Shown here one piece after another: positions 42,562-53,803 of a DNA stretch of 64,000 nt. Position 1 is the stretch's first letter; the number at the start of each line of letters is the position of its first letter. The stretch comes from Micromonospora pisi. Its GTDB lineage: Bacteria; Actinomycetota; Actinomycetes; Mycobacteriales; Micromonosporaceae. The translations under genes and the position numbers were made by a program. The notes beneath the pieces are model-generated. The model made no database searches, was not told the origin of the DNA, and was given only the letters and a program-made list of their open reading frames with translations. The stretch is taken from assembly GCF_003633685.1 (NCBI RefSeq), contig NZ_RBKT01000001.1:558001-622000 (forward strand), written 5' to 3'.

Positions 42562-42772
42562 GTCGGTCCCTTCCCTTCTTGTCTGCCGGGTGGTTCCGCC
42601 CACCCGGTGGGCCGTCTGCTCCCAGTGTGGCCCCGCGACGGAAGGGCGAGCAGAAGTCCGTCGACGCACCATCTGGGCGTGGGGCCGGAAACGATCAGCG
42701 GTCGGTCGGACACATCGATCGCGCCGGGTAGGTTGGTGGCTCCGACCGGTCAGTGAGGGAAGGCGTCGCGGC

Positions 42773-44092
<1,320 letters not shown>

Positions 44093-44097
44093 CCGTT

Positions 44098-44159
44098 CCG
44101 GCCAGCAGGCCGGGTGTCGACCTGCCCCGGGCGGGGCGACCGGCGGGTCGGGCGACCCG
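44098..44159. terminator. Two hairpins between convergent genes
   Basis: CCGGCC-AGCA-GGCCGG at 44098-44113 and CGGGTC-GGGC-GACCCG at 44144-44159 both form GC-rich stems in the gap between the CNNM stop (44092) and the AlkC-like stop (44161). They likely act as bidirectional terminators. Confidence 0.65.
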
Positions 44160-44160
44160 G

Positions 44161-45258
44161 TCAGCCGAGGTCGAAGCTGGCGATTCCGGAGCGGACGCCG
44201 TTGACCTGGACTTCGATCGCGTGTTCGCCGGGGTAGTAGCGGCGGGTGCTGATCGGTTTGAAGGAGTGCCGTCGGGTGATCGTGAGTTGTTGCCCCGGAG
44301 CCAGGACCCGGGTGGTCAACTTGAAGACCTTCGGCACCAACGCGCCGTTCGCCTTCCGGTGGTGCACGACGTAGTCGATCACCAGGTTGGCGTCCTGTGT
44401 GCCCTTGTTGGCGACGACGAGTTCGAAGGCGAGTTCGCCGCCGAGCCCGACCGAGGTCTCGGCCAGGTGCGGTCCGCTCACCGCCACGTCGGCGACCGGT
44501 GGGAACCCGAGCAGGGACATGGCGCCGGGGTCGGCGGCCTTGACCAGGGTACGCATCGCGTGCCGGACCAGGCGTGGCGTGCTCGGCTCCGGCTGCGCCA
44601 ACCAACGGGCGGCGGTGGCGACGGCGAGTTCCGGGGCGAGCCGGCTGACGTCGTTGAGGTGGTTCGCCACCGAGCGTCGCACGTACTCCACCTCGTCGCG
44701 GTAGAGCGCGTCGAGGATCGGCACGGTCGCGGCGGGGCGCAGCTTCAGCGCCGGGACCTGCTTGGCCCACGGCAGCCGGGGACGGGTGCCCTCGCTGGCG
44801 AGTCGCCGTACGTGCTCATCCGGGTGCCCGGTCCAGTCGACCACCGTCGCCAGGGTGCGGTCGAGATCGGCGTTGAGGAACGTACGTAGGGCGAACTCAC
44901 TGGTCAGACGGCTGGTCAGAGCGGCGAGCAGGCCGAGCCCGGCCTCGAAGTCACCGTCGCGGGGAGAGCCGAGCGCGCGTACCGCGACGGCCTCGGTCAC
45001 CGGCCAGACCATCCAGCCGGTGAAGGCGGGGTCGGCCAGGGCGGCGTCGACGATCGCGGCGGAGGACGCGTACGAGTCGGGCAGATCGAGCAGAAGAGCA
45101 TCACGGATGGCCTGCGACCGCTCACTCAAGGTGAGGTTGCCGAGGCGGGTGGCGGTGGCGGCAACCGTCTCCCAGCGTCGACCGGACTCGGCGGCGGTGA
45201 GGACCCGGACGAGTCCGGCAAGCGTCGCCCTACTGATCAGCTCTTCGGCGGTGGGCAT
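44161..45258 (-). CDS. DNA alkylation repair protein, AlkC-like with Ig-like C-terminal domain
   Basis: 365 residues with HEAT-like helical repeats (HPDEHVRRLASEGTRPRLPW, EVEYVRRSVANHLNDVSRLA) as in the ALK-motif glycosylases AlkC and AlkD. Residues about 260-365 form a beta-sandwich (LGGELAFELVVANKGTQDAN, RRYYPGEHAIEVQVNGVRSG), like the C-terminal Ig-like domain of AlkC. Such enzymes remove N3-methyladenine-type lesions by a non-base-flipping route. It sits between the CNNM gene and the LLM oxidoreductase; no cotranscribed repair genes. Start is a standard ATG at 45258. Confidence 0.82.
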   Translation of the reverse strand: MPTAEELISRATLAGLVRVLTAAESGRRWETVAATATRLGNLTLSERSQAIRDALLLDLPDSYASSAAIVDAALADPAFTGWMVWPVTEAVAVRALGSPRDGDFEAGLGLLAALTSRLTSEFALRTFLNADLDRTLATVVDWTGHPDEHVRRLASEGTRPRLPWAKQVPALKLRPAATVPILDALYRDEVEYVRRSVANHLNDVSRLAPELAVATAARWLAQPEPSTPRLVRHAMRTLVKAADPGAMSLLGFPPVADVAVSGPHLAETSVGLGGELAFELVVANKGTQDANLVIDYVVHHRKANGALVPKVFKLTTRVLAPGQQLTITRRHSFKPISTRRYYPGEHAIEVQVNGVRSGIASFDLG

Positions 45259-45548
45259 GTCCGTCCTTACCGTGGTGCCGGCTACGGCCCGGGCAGGGCC
45301 GGCGCGAGCATCGCATGAGGCTGGGACATCTTCGGCCGCCGCGCGGCGTCACCATCGAATGGCATCGCGCCCGGCGCCCGGGTGATGGGTGCGAGTGCCG
45401 AGAACGACGACACGCCGGGCCGGTGGATGGAATCCCCGCCGGTCGCCGGTGGTCCGGTGTTTGATGGGAACGAATCAGCCGGATTGAGCACCGTTCGCCT
45501 CGCGCTGCCGGGTGCTTCTGGCGACCATGAGCAGAAGGAGCCTGACGC

Positions 45549-46421
45549 ATGCAGCTCGGAGTACAGATTCCCACCTTCACCTGGCCCGGCGGGTCGGCCG
45601 CACTCGCCGGCGACCTGGCGAACGTCGCCCGCACCGCCGACCAGGCGGGCTTCGGATACATCGCGGTGATGGACCACTTCTTCCAGATCCCCACCGTCGG
45701 TGCTCCCGAGGAGGACATGCTGGAGGCGTACACGACGCTCGCATTCCTCGCCGGCCACACCGAACGCGCCACGCTGCTGACCCTGATCAGCGGCGTGCAC
45801 CACCGACCGGCTGGACTGCTCGCGAAGATCCTGACCACCCTGGACGTGCTCTCCGGTGGCCGGGCGATGGTCGGGATAGGCGCCGGCTGGAACGAGGAGG
45901 AGTCGCGTGGGCTCGGATTCCCGTTCCCCCCGCTCGCCGAACGTTTCGAGCTGCTGGAGGAGACACTCCGGTACCTGCTACAGATGTGGTCGGATGACGA
46001 TGGCCCGTTCGCCGGCAAACACATCCACGCCGCACGTCTCCTGAACGCCCCGCAGCCGTTGACGAGACCACACCCGCCAATCATGATCGGCGGCGGCGGG
46101 GAGAAGAAGACCCTTCGGCTCGTCGCACAGTACGGTCAGGCGTGCAACCTGTTCAACACGCCCGAACTGCCGCACAAGCTCGACGTTCTCCGCCGGCACT
46201 GCGACAAGGTGGGCCGCGACTACAACGAGATCACGAAGACGGTCTACCAGCTCATGGACGTCGGCGACAACGGCGAGAAGACCAATGAGCTGATCGACGA
46301 ACTCGGCCGGCTGCACGGCCTGGGATTTGCCATGGCGATCGGCGCGGTGCCGCAACTGCCACGGGCGGACGCACTCGAGCGGCTCGGCACCGACGTGGTC
46401 CCGGTCGCCGCCGCGTTCTGA
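45549..46421 (+). CDS. F420-dependent LLM-class oxidoreductase
   Basis: 290 residues of luciferase-like monooxygenase type: GVQIPTFTWPGGSAALAGDL, a DHFFQI segment near residue 42, ATLLTLISGVHHRPAGLLAK, VLSGGRAMVGIGAGWNEEES and PPIMIGGGGEKKTLRLVAQ. The last two are typical of actinomycete F420-dependent members. It probably reduces or oxidises a small molecule with F420; the substrate is unknown. The ATG at 45549 is 15 bases after AGAAGGAG. Upstream 290 bases from the AlkC-like gene hold only promoters. Confidence 0.88.
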   Translation: MQLGVQIPTFTWPGGSAALAGDLANVARTADQAGFGYIAVMDHFFQIPTVGAPEEDMLEAYTTLAFLAGHTERATLLTLISGVHHRPAGLLAKILTTLDVLSGGRAMVGIGAGWNEEESRGLGFPFPPLAERFELLEETLRYLLQMWSDDDGPFAGKHIHAARLLNAPQPLTRPHPPIMIGGGGEKKTLRLVAQYGQACNLFNTPELPHKLDVLRRHCDKVGRDYNEITKTVYQLMDVGDNGEKTNELIDELGRLHGLGFAMAIGAVPQLPRADALERLGTDVVPVAAAF

Positions 46422-46564
46422 TCGGACGGTGGCGTCCGCCGCCTCGGTCAGTGGCACAACCTGATCTCGTACATCTACTGTCCCTGATGTAACCACCCCT
46501 GCGTCACCGGGGTTTCGCCGCCTCGGCCCTGGGCGTTCACGGATGCCCTCCAGGGTTAGCGACC

Positions 46565-48091
46565 ATGAAGAGGCTCAGTCGCCGCACCATCGTCCTCGGT
46601 GGACTCGCCACCGCCGGCTCGGTGGTGGCGCCCTGGCACACCGCCCAGGCCGCCGTACCGTTCCCGTTCAAGCTCGGAGTCGCCTCCGGTGAGCCGGCGC
46701 CCGACAGCGTCGTGCTCTGGACCCGCCTGGCCCCGTCGCCGCTCAACGCGGACGGGCAGGGCGGCATGGCCAACGCCGACGTGACCGTCGAGTGGCAGGT
46801 GTCGACCAACGAGCGGTTCAGCTCGCTGGTCTCCGCCGGCTCGGTCGCCGCCCGCTACGCCGACGCCCACTCGGTGCACGTGGTGGCAGGCGGGCTCGCT
46901 CCCGACTCCGACTACTACTACCGGTTCCGCGCCCAGGGACACATCTCCCCGGTCGGGCGGACCCGTACCGCACCGGCGGTCGGCACCTTCGGCCGCGACC
47001 TGGTGATGGCCTTCGCCTCGTGCGCGCACTACGAGTCGGGCTACTACACCGCCTACCGCCGGATCGCCGAGGACAACCCGGGGCTCGTCCTGCACCTGGG
47101 CGACTACATCTACGAGGACGCGGCGAGCGCCGGCTCGGTACGGGAACACCTGGGCAGCGAGATCGTGTCGCTCGCCGACTACCGCCGCCGCTACGCCCAG
47201 TACAAGTCCGACCCGGACCTGCAGGCGGCGCACGCGGCAGCGCCCTGGCTGGTGGTGCCGGACGACCACGAGGTGGAGAACAACTACGCGAACATGGTCC
47301 GGGCCGACAGCAGCCCGGCGCTGACCGCCGCAGAGTGGACCGCTCGTCGTACCGCCGCCTACCGCGCCTACTACGAGAACATGCCGTTGCGGCCGAGTTC
47401 GGCCCCGAGCGGCAACGCCATCTCGCTCTTCCGGCGGGTCCGGTGGGGTCAGCTCGCCACCTTCCACATGCTCGACACCCGCCAGTTCCGGGACGACCAG
47501 GCCAGTGGCGACGGGTGGAAGGTCTCCACCGACGCCGACCTCGCCTCCCGCAGCCTCACCGGCGCAGCCCAGGAGACCTGGCTGCTCGACGGGCTGGCGC
47601 AGCACTACGGCACCTGGGACATCCTCGGCCAGCAGGTCTTCTTCGCCCGGCAACTGAACTCGGCCGGTGCGGCCAACATGGACGCCTGGGACGGTTACCG
47701 GGCCTCCCGCTCCCGGATCCAGCAGGGCTGGTTGAACCGGGGCGTGCGCAACCCGCTGGTGCTCACCGGCGACGTGCACCAGGCGTGGGCGAACGACCTC
47801 AAGGCGGACTACGCCAACCCGGCCTCGGCCACCATCGGCACCGAACTGGTCTGCACCTCGATCTCCTCGGGTGGCAACGGGACCGCGAGCACGACGATCC
47901 CGAACGTGTCGAACAACCCGCACCTGAAGTTCTTCTCGGACCGGCGGGGCTACGTCCGTACGACCATCAGTCCCACCCAGGTCCGGGCCGACTTCCGCGC
48001 GGTGGCCTCGGTCACCGAGCACGCTGCCCCGGTCTCCACGGTCGGCTCGTTCGTCATCGTCGACGGCCAGCCCGGCCTGCGGCCCGCGTAG
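46565..48091 (+). CDS. phoD: PhoD-type alkaline phosphatase, Tat-exported
   Basis: 508 residues, with an MKRLSRRTIVLGGLATAGSV twin-arginine signal cut near the AQA site. The N-terminal PhoD Fn3-like domain (FKLGVASGEPAPDSVVLWTR) and the catalytic part (MAFASCAHYESGYYTAYRRI, LGDYIYEDA, VPDDHEVENNYANM, GDVHQAWANDL) match PhoD alkaline phosphatases, which release phosphate from esters using Ca/Fe. GGCGTTCACGG, resembling one half of an actinomycete Pho box, lies upstream but a full repeat is not seen. A secreted repeat protein follows 12 bases later. Confidence 0.92.
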   Translation: MKRLSRRTIVLGGLATAGSVVAPWHTAQAAVPFPFKLGVASGEPAPDSVVLWTRLAPSPLNADGQGGMANADVTVEWQVSTNERFSSLVSAGSVAARYADAHSVHVVAGGLAPDSDYYYRFRAQGHISPVGRTRTAPAVGTFGRDLVMAFASCAHYESGYYTAYRRIAEDNPGLVLHLGDYIYEDAASAGSVREHLGSEIVSLADYRRRYAQYKSDPDLQAAHAAAPWLVVPDDHEVENNYANMVRADSSPALTAAEWTARRTAAYRAYYENMPLRPSSAPSGNAISLFRRVRWGQLATFHMLDTRQFRDDQASGDGWKVSTDADLASRSLTGAAQETWLLDGLAQHYGTWDILGQQVFFARQLNSAGAANMDAWDGYRASRSRIQQGWLNRGVRNPLVLTGDVHQAWANDLKADYANPASATIGTELVCTSISSGGNGTASTTIPNVSNNPHLKFFSDRRGYVRTTISPTQVRADFRAVASVTEHAAPVSTVGSFVIVDGQPGLRPA

Positions 48092-48103
48092 GAAGAGAAA
48101 CAC

Positions 48104-49354
48104 ATGTCAGCCATCACCTCCATGATCGTCGCGGCGCTGCTCGCGGCACCCGTACCGACCGACATCGCCGCCGAGCCGGTGACCTGGTCCACGGCGAACA
48201 GCGTCGCCACCGGCGACCAGGACACACCGGCCATCGCGGCGAACCGCAACGGGCGGGTCGCGGTGGTGTGGGAGGACGACCGGGACGACACCGTGCCGGG
48301 CGACAACCTGCACTCAGAGATCTACCTGCGGATGTTCAACAACGGCGCCGCCGTCTACGAGACCAAGATCTCGGCCGGCGGGACCAGTGGCGCCGCCTGG
48401 AAGCACATCAGCCCCGACGTGGGGCTGGACGACAAGGGCAACGCGGTCGTGGTCTGGTCCGACGACCCGGACGGCAACGGTGTCTACAACGTGCCGTACC
48501 GGGTGGTGTCGCCGACCGGGGCGGTGCTCGCCTCCGGGCGGGCCAACGTGGACGCCGCCGGTCAGCAGCTGGCGCCGAAGGTGGCCGTCGACCCGGACGG
48601 GGTGCCGAACAACGCCGCCGGGGTGGCCTTCACCGTGGTCTGGGAGGACGTCCAGGGCACCGCGCCGGCGACGGTGAAGGCCGCCGGCTACACGAACCTG
48701 ACCACCAAGGCGTACGAGGTGACGGCGAGCCAGACCACCGGCCAGCACCACTGGCCGGATGTGGCGGTGTCGGCCTCCGGGGAGGCGACGGTCGTCTGGG
48801 ACGAGGACGGCGACGCCAACGGTTCCTACAACATCGGTCTGGTCCGGCTGGCCAGGGCGAACGGCGCGGCGACGCTCTCCCGGCGGACCGCCAACGCCAC
48901 CAGCGCCGGTCAGCAGGTCCGGCCGGCCGTGGCGGCGAACTTCGCCGGTGACTTCGGCGTCGTCTGGGAGTCCGACCACACCGGCACCCGTGGGGTGTGG
49001 ACCCGCTCGTTCACCGCCGCCGGGGTGGCCCGGCACAACGAGGTGGAGACCTCGACCGGTGCCGGTGCCGTCGCGCCCGGCATCGGCATCGACGACCAGG
49101 CCAACGTGGTGGTCGCCTGGACGGTGCAGGCGGCCGACGCGGACGTCCGGGTCCGCGGCCTCAACCCGGACGGTACGGGCACCGGACGGCTCGCCGCCCA
49201 GGTGTTCAGCCAGTCGACCACCGGCCGTCAGGAGCAGATCGCGATCGCCAGTTCGGCCTGGGGCGAGGTGGCCGTCTGCTACACCGACGACAACGACGGC
49301 AACCAGTTCGACCAGGTGCTGCTCGGTGTCGGGGCGACGAACTCCACCTGGTGA
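48104..49354 (+). CDS. Secreted beta-propeller-like repeat protein, cotranscribed with PhoD
   Basis: 416 residues with a Sec signal. It has about seven repeats of a pattern like (G)xVAVVWEDDRDD, VVVWSDDPDGNGVYNV, FTVVWEDVQG, TVVWDEDGDANGSYNI, GVVWESDHTG, VVAWTVQAADADV and VAVCYTDDNDGNQ: a short strand VVW with an Asp-rich loop, spaced about 50-60 residues. This suggests a seven-bladed beta-propeller with Ca-binding loops. No named family. It begins 12 bases after phoD with GGAAGAG before ATG, so the two are likely one operon and a phosphate or substrate-binding role can be guessed. Confidence 0.8.
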   Translation: MSAITSMIVAALLAAPVPTDIAAEPVTWSTANSVATGDQDTPAIAANRNGRVAVVWEDDRDDTVPGDNLHSEIYLRMFNNGAAVYETKISAGGTSGAAWKHISPDVGLDDKGNAVVVWSDDPDGNGVYNVPYRVVSPTGAVLASGRANVDAAGQQLAPKVAVDPDGVPNNAAGVAFTVVWEDVQGTAPATVKAAGYTNLTTKAYEVTASQTTGQHHWPDVAVSASGEATVVWDEDGDANGSYNIGLVRLARANGAATLSRRTANATSAGQQVRPAVAANFAGDFGVVWESDHTGTRGVWTRSFTAAGVARHNEVETSTGAGAVAPGIGIDDQANVVVAWTVQAADADVRVRGLNPDGTGTGRLAAQVFSQSTTGRQEQIAIASSAWGEVAVCYTDDNDGNQFDQVLLGVGATNSTW

Positions 49355-49472
49355 CCAGCTCCCCCTGGTGACTGTCGCGCACCGCCCCGGGCCAGCGGAC
49401 CGCTGCCCCGGGGCGGCCACTCCCCCGGCAGGTCGTTTCACGTTCGGTGGCCGTGGGTACCTCCGGCCTCCG

Positions 49473-51125
49473 ATGAAGCTGCCCACTCTGCACTCGACCC
49501 GCCTGCGCCGCGTGGCGCGGCAACACTTCGGCTGGGGCTCGCTGCGTCCCGGCCAGCTCGCCGCGATGCGGGCGCTGTTGAAACGGCGCGACGCCCTGGT
49601 CGTGCTCCCCACCGGGGCCGGCAAGTCGGCCATCTACCAGGTGCCGGCGGCACTGCTGCCCGGCCCGACCGTGGTGGTCTCCCCGCTGCTGGCGTTGCAG
49701 GAGGACCAGATCCGGGCACTCAACGACCGGGGCGACACGCGACTGCGGGCGGTTCGGGTCAGTTCGGCCGAGACGCCGAACCAGCAGGCGGCGGCGCTAC
49801 GTGAGATCGCGACGGGCGCGGCCCGGTTCCTGTTCATCACCCCGGAGCAGTTGAGCAACCCGGAATGCCTGGCGAAGGTGCGCGCGCTCCGGCCCGCCCT
49901 GGTCGCGGTCGACGAGGCGCACTGCATCTCGGCGTGGGGAAACGACTTCCGCCCGGACTACCTGGCGTTGGGGCAACTGATCCGGGGGTTGGGGCGTCCG
50001 CCGGTGGTCGCGTTGACCGCGACCGCCTCGCCGCCGGTACGCGAGGACATCGTCGCCCGGCTCGGTCTGGAGAACCCGCGTACGGTGGTCGCCGGGCTGG
50101 ACCGGCCGAACCTCTTCCTCGAGGTCGCGCACTGCCCGACCGAGGAGTACCGGTGGCGGCGACTGCTCCGACTGCTCGACACGGACCAGCGGCCCGGCAT
50201 CGTCTACGTGCCGACCCGGCGGGCCGCCGAGGAACTGGCCGCCCGGTTGACCGAGGCCGGCCATGACGCCGCGTACTACCACGGCGGGATGCCGGCCGGC
50301 GCCCGTACCGAGCTGCACGAACGGTTCCTCGACGACCAGGTTCCGATCATGGTGGCGACGTCGGCGTTCGGCATGGGCATCGACAAGCCCAACATCCGCT
50401 GGGTGGCGCACCTGGCGCTGCCGGACTCACCGGACAGCTACCTGCAGGAGATCGGCCGGGCCGGTCGGGACGGGTCCCCCGCCCACGCCCTGTTGCTCTG
50501 GCGGGCCGAGGACGTCGGCCTGCAACGCTTCTTCACCGGCGGCACACCGGACGCCGACGAGCTGGCCGAACTCGCCGCGGTGCTGCGTACCGGACCGGTG
50601 ACCCGGGCGGCGCTGCGGGAGCGGACCGGGTGGGGGTCGCGCAAGCTCGGCCAGCTCCTGGCCCTGTTGGAACGGGTCGGGGCGGCCGGTACGACCGGTC
50701 CGAAGCAGCGGGTGTCGAGCCCCCGGTACGCGCCCGAGCCGGCCGAGGCGGCTCGGGCCGCGGTGGCCGAGGCGGAACGGCAGCAGGCGGTGCAGCGCTC
50801 CCGTACGGACATGATGCGGGCGTTCGCCGAGGCCACCGGCTGCCGGAGCCAGCCCCTGCTGGCGTACTTCGGTGAGCAGTTGGAGTCGACCTGCGGGCAC
50901 TGCGACAGCTGCCACGCCGGCACCAGCACCGCCGGGGACGGGGCGAGCGGGCCGTTCCCGGTGCACAGCACGGTGCGGCATGCGGAGTGGGGACCGGGGC
51001 TGGTGCTGAGCTACGAGGACGACCGAATGACCGTCCTGTTCGAGAATGTCGGATATAAGACGCTGTCCGTACCGGTGGTCAGCGAACAGGGCCTGCTCAC
51101 CGGGGACGGAAGTCGGAACTCGTAG
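49473..51125 (+). CDS. RecQ-family ATP-dependent DNA helicase, actinomycete form 1
   Basis: A 550-residue DEAH-type helicase: Walker A PTGAGKS, SPLLALQEDQI, VDEAHCISAWGNDFRPDY, LTATASPPV, then the second helicase domain with [29 protein letters not shown] and LQEIGRAGRDGS. C-terminal residues about 440-550 hold a CGHCDSCHAGTSTA zinc-like set and a VHSTVRHAEWGPGLVLSYED segment resembling an RNA/DNA-binding KOW-like tail, in place of the RQC/HRDC of canonical RecQ. The ATG at 49473 begins at the first helicase-specific segment. Only nine bases separate it from the second RecQ gene, so they form a two-helicase operon. Confidence 0.88.
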   Translation: MKLPTLHSTRLRRVARQHFGWGSLRPGQLAAMRALLKRRDALVVLPTGAGKSAIYQVPAALLPGPTVVVSPLLALQEDQIRALNDRGDTRLRAVRVSSAETPNQQAAALREIATGAARFLFITPEQLSNPECLAKVRALRPALVAVDEAHCISAWGNDFRPDYLALGQLIRGLGRPPVVALTATASPPVREDIVARLGLENPRTVVAGLDRPNLFLEVAHCPTEEYRWRRLLRLLDTDQRPGIVYVPTRRAAEELAARLTEAGHDAAYYHGGMPAGARTELHERFLDDQVPIMVATSAFGMGIDKPNIRWVAHLALPDSPDSYLQEIGRAGRDGSPAHALLLWRAEDVGLQRFFTGGTPDADELAELAAVLRTGPVTRAALRERTGWGSRKLGQLLALLERVGAAGTTGPKQRVSSPRYAPEPAEAARAAVAEAERQQAVQRSRTDMMRAFAEATGCRSQPLLAYFGEQLESTCGHCDSCHAGTSTAGDGASGPFPVHSTVRHAEWGPGLVLSYEDDRMTVLFENVGYKTLSVPVVSEQGLLTGDGSRNS

Positions 51126-51134
51126 AATCCCCGG

Positions 51135-52967
51135 ATGGCTTCCCCGACCGAGCTGCGGACCAGCGAATCGTTGCAGGTGCTGCGCCGGGTCTTCGGCTAC
51201 GACGCCTTCCGGGGCAGCCAGCAGGAGATCATCGACCAGGTCGTCGGCGGCGGCGACGCGCTCGTGCTGATGCCGACCGGCGGCGGCAAGTCACTCTGCT
51301 ACCAGATCCCGGCACTGGTCCGCGACGGCGTCGCGGTGGTCGTCTCGCCACTGATCGCACTGATGCAGGACCAGGTCGACGCCCTCACCAACCTCGGGGT
51401 ACGCGCCGGGTTCCTCAACTCCACCCAGGATCTCGCCGCCCGGCGGCGGGTCGAGTCGGCCTTCCTCGCGGGCGAGATCGACTTGCTCTACCTGGCGCCG
51501 GAGGCACTGGGCTCCGGCGCGACCATCAGTCTGCTGGACCGGGGCACGATCGCCCTGTTCGCCATCGACGAGGCGCACTGCGTGGCCCAGTGGGGCCACG
51601 ACTTCCGCCCCGACTACCTGGCCCTGTCGATGCTGCACGAACGGTGGCCGGACGTACCCCGGATCGCCCTGACCGCCACCGCGACCCCGGCCACGCACGC
51701 CGAGATCGCGACCCGACTCAACCTGCGCGACGCCCGCCACTTCGTGGCGAACTTCGACCGGCCGAACATCCAGTACCGGATCGTGGCGAAGCAGGAGCCC
51801 CGCCGGCAACTGCTCGACCTGCTGCGCAACGAGCACCCCGGGGACGCCGGCATCGTCTACTGCCTCTCCCGTGCCTCGGTGGACAAGATCGCCGAGTTTC
51901 TGGTCGCCAACGGCATCAACGCGCTGCCGTACCACGCGGGGCTGGACGCGTCGACCCGGGCCGCGAACCAGAAGCGGTTCCTGCGCGAGGACGGCCTGGT
52001 GATGGTCGCCACGATCGCGTTCGGCATGGGGATCGACAAGCCGGACGTACGCTTCGTCGCCCATCTCGACCTGCCGAAGTCGGTCGAGGGCTACTACCAG
52101 GAGACCGGTCGGGCCGGCCGGGACGGGCTGCCGTCCACCGCCTGGCTGGCGTACGGGCTCCAGGACGTGGTGCAGCAGCGCAAGATGATCGACAGTTCGG
52201 AGGGGGACCTGACGCACCGTCGGATGCTCGCCGGGCACCTCGACGCGATGCTGGCCCTCTGCGAGACGGTCGAGTGCCGACGGGTCGGGCTGCTCGCCTA
52301 CTTCGGCCAGCACAGCGACCCGTGCGGCAACTGCGACACCTGCCTCACCCCGCCGCAGTCCTGGGACGCGACGATCCCGGCCCAGAAGCTGCTCTCCACC
52401 GTGCTGCGCCTGCACCGCGAACGGAATCAGAAGTTCGGCGCCGGACAGTCGATCGACATCCTGCTCGGCAAGAAGACGGAAAAGGTCGCGCAGTACGGGC
52501 ACGACTCGCTCACCGTCTTCGGTATCGGCGGTGAACTGCGCGAGGCCGAGTGGCGCGCGGTGGTCCGCCAACTCCTGGCCCAGGGCCTGCTCGCGGTCCA
52601 GGGTGAGTACGGCACCCTGGTCCTCACCGAGACCAGCGCGGAGGTGCTGGGCCGGCAGCGGACGGTGATGATGCGGCGGGAGCCGGAGCGGTCCACCTCC
52701 CGTGCCGCCAGGCCGCGCGGCGCGGCCGCGACGGTCGAGCTGCCGCCGGGCGCCGAGCCGGTGTTCGAGCGGCTCCGGGCCTGGCGCGCGGCGACCGCGA
52801 AGGACCAGGGCGTGCCGGCGTACGTGATCTTCCACGACGCGACGCTGCGTCAGATCGCGACCGAGGTCCCGTCGTCCCTGTCCAAGCTGGGCGGGGTCAG
52901 CGGCGTCGGCGAGAACAAGCTGGCCAAGTACGGCCAGCAGATCCTGGACACCCTGGCGAACGACTGA
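51135..52967 (+). CDS. recQ: DNA helicase RecQ, canonical form with RQC and HRDC
   Basis: 610 residues with the full RecQ layout: [114 protein letters not shown]; a zinc-binding set ([20 protein letters not shown] and CGNCDTC), winged-helix region, then an HRDC domain ([34 protein letters not shown]). It unwinds DNA in recombination and repair. It directly follows the shorter RecQ-like gene and faces the phosphatase gene, whose stop is five bases away. Confidence 0.93.
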   Translation: MASPTELRTSESLQVLRRVFGYDAFRGSQQEIIDQVVGGGDALVLMPTGGGKSLCYQIPALVRDGVAVVVSPLIALMQDQVDALTNLGVRAGFLNSTQDLAARRRVESAFLAGEIDLLYLAPEALGSGATISLLDRGTIALFAIDEAHCVAQWGHDFRPDYLALSMLHERWPDVPRIALTATATPATHAEIATRLNLRDARHFVANFDRPNIQYRIVAKQEPRRQLLDLLRNEHPGDAGIVYCLSRASVDKIAEFLVANGINALPYHAGLDASTRAANQKRFLREDGLVMVATIAFGMGIDKPDVRFVAHLDLPKSVEGYYQETGRAGRDGLPSTAWLAYGLQDVVQQRKMIDSSEGDLTHRRMLAGHLDAMLALCETVECRRVGLLAYFGQHSDPCGNCDTCLTPPQSWDATIPAQKLLSTVLRLHRERNQKFGAGQSIDILLGKKTEKVAQYGHDSLTVFGIGGELREAEWRAVVRQLLAQGLLAVQGEYGTLVLTETSAEVLGRQRTVMMRREPERSTSRAARPRGAAATVELPPGAEPVFERLRAWRAATAKDQGVPAYVIFHDATLRQIATEVPSSLSKLGGVSGVGENKLAKYGQQILDTLAND

Positions 52968-52972
52968 GCGGC

Positions 52973-53542
52973 TCAGCCCAGCGGATCCCCCGACCGGCGC
53001 AGATTCCACCGTCCGGCACCACCCCTGAGCACGGTCCCGGTCAGCGGGGCGATGTCGATACGCCAGAACGAGGCGGGCGTCGCCGCGATCGCGTTGACGA
53101 CCAGGGCACGGATCACCATCGGATGGGTGACGGCGATGACCGTACGGGCGGTGCCGGGAAGTTCCCGCAGCCAGGTCCCGGTCCGGGCGAGCAGGTCGTC
53201 GAGGCTCTCGCCGCCGTGTGGCGCGGCCGCCGGGTCGGTCAGCCAGGCCGCGACCGCGTCCGGCTCGTCGGCGGCGACCTCGTCGAGGGTACGCCCCGAC
53301 CAGCGACCGAGATCCCCGTCACGCAACCCGTCGTCGGTGACGGGAGTCAGCCCGAGCGCGGTGGCGGTCTGCGCGCAGCGGCGGGCGGGGGCGCAGCGCA
53401 CCTCGTCGTGGCGGGGCAGGTTCGCGGCGGCGGCGCTGGCGGCGGCGAGCCCGTGCGGGTCCAGCGGCTCGTCCAGGGGAAACGCCGCCCGGCGTACCGC
53501 CGGGGTGGGCGCGTGGGAGACGAGGACCAGTCGGATCGTCAC
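52973..53542 (-). CDS. Histidine phosphatase family protein
   Basis: 189 residues with the branch-2-like phosphoglycerate mutase pattern. The first strand reads RLVLVSHAPTPAVRR, with the phosphohistidine His in SHAPTP (usually RHG), then DEVRCAPARRCAQTATALG, GDLGRWSGRTLDEVAADEPD and VIAVTHPMVIRALVVNA. The RHG motif is altered to SHA, so activity is less certain. The GTG at 53542 begins the first strand exactly. It is 79 bases from the cobalamin promoter on the opposite strand, and could be linked in cobalamin salvage (CobC-like) given its neighbour; this is inference. Confidence 0.8.
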   Translation of the reverse strand: MTIRLVLVSHAPTPAVRRAAFPLDEPLDPHGLAAASAAAANLPRHDEVRCAPARRCAQTATALGLTPVTDDGLRDGDLGRWSGRTLDEVAADEPDAVAAWLTDPAAAPHGGESLDDLLARTGTWLRELPGTARTVIAVTHPMVIRALVVNAIAATPASFWRIDIAPLTGTVLRGGAGRWNLRRSGDPLG

Positions 53543-53620
53543 CGCTGCGTCGACCTGCTTTCGATCCGGGTGCCGGGTCACGCCGGGACCGCCGGTGCGC
53601 GGGGCATGTGGGGCCGCAGG

Positions 53621-53650
53621 TTGACACCCCGGCGCCGCCGCCCGTAGCGT
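53621..53650 (+). promoter_or_regulatory. Promoter of the cobalamin-controlled cbtBA operon
   Basis: TTGACA at 53621-53626 and TAGCGT at 53645-53650, with an 18-base spacer, resemble a housekeeping sigma-70 promoter. The expected start near 53657 lies just before the riboswitch stem. Confidence 0.65.
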
Positions 53651-53659
53651 CCCGACCAC

Positions 53660-53768
53660 AGCGTGACGGTGGGAGGAAGCCGGTGGGAACCCGGCACGGT
53701 CGCGCCACTGTAACCGGTCCCCGGATAACGGCGGCTCCCGGAAGTCAGACCCTCCACCGTCACGGACG
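53660..53768 (+). promoter_or_regulatory. Cobalamin riboswitch
   Basis: The leader folds with GTGACGGTGG (53663-53672) paired to CCACCGTCAC (53754-53763) as closing stem P1. Conserved cobalamin elements occur in order: GGGAGGAAGCCGGTGGGAAC, the B12 box GCGCCACTGTAACCGG (53702-53717 region) and GGAAGTCAGACC. This matches the cobalamin riboswitch family (RF00174). It lies directly before cbtB, whose GAGGAGG at 53791-53797 could be masked when cobalamin is bound, lowering cobalt uptake. Confidence 0.9.
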
Positions 53769-53803
53769 CCGCTATGGGACGCGTGATCCCGAGGAGGTTT
53801 GCC

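Noticed and set aside
46422-46564. Pho box upstream of PhoD
   Set aside because: Only one GTTCAC-like half site is seen and no second repeat at 11-base spacing.
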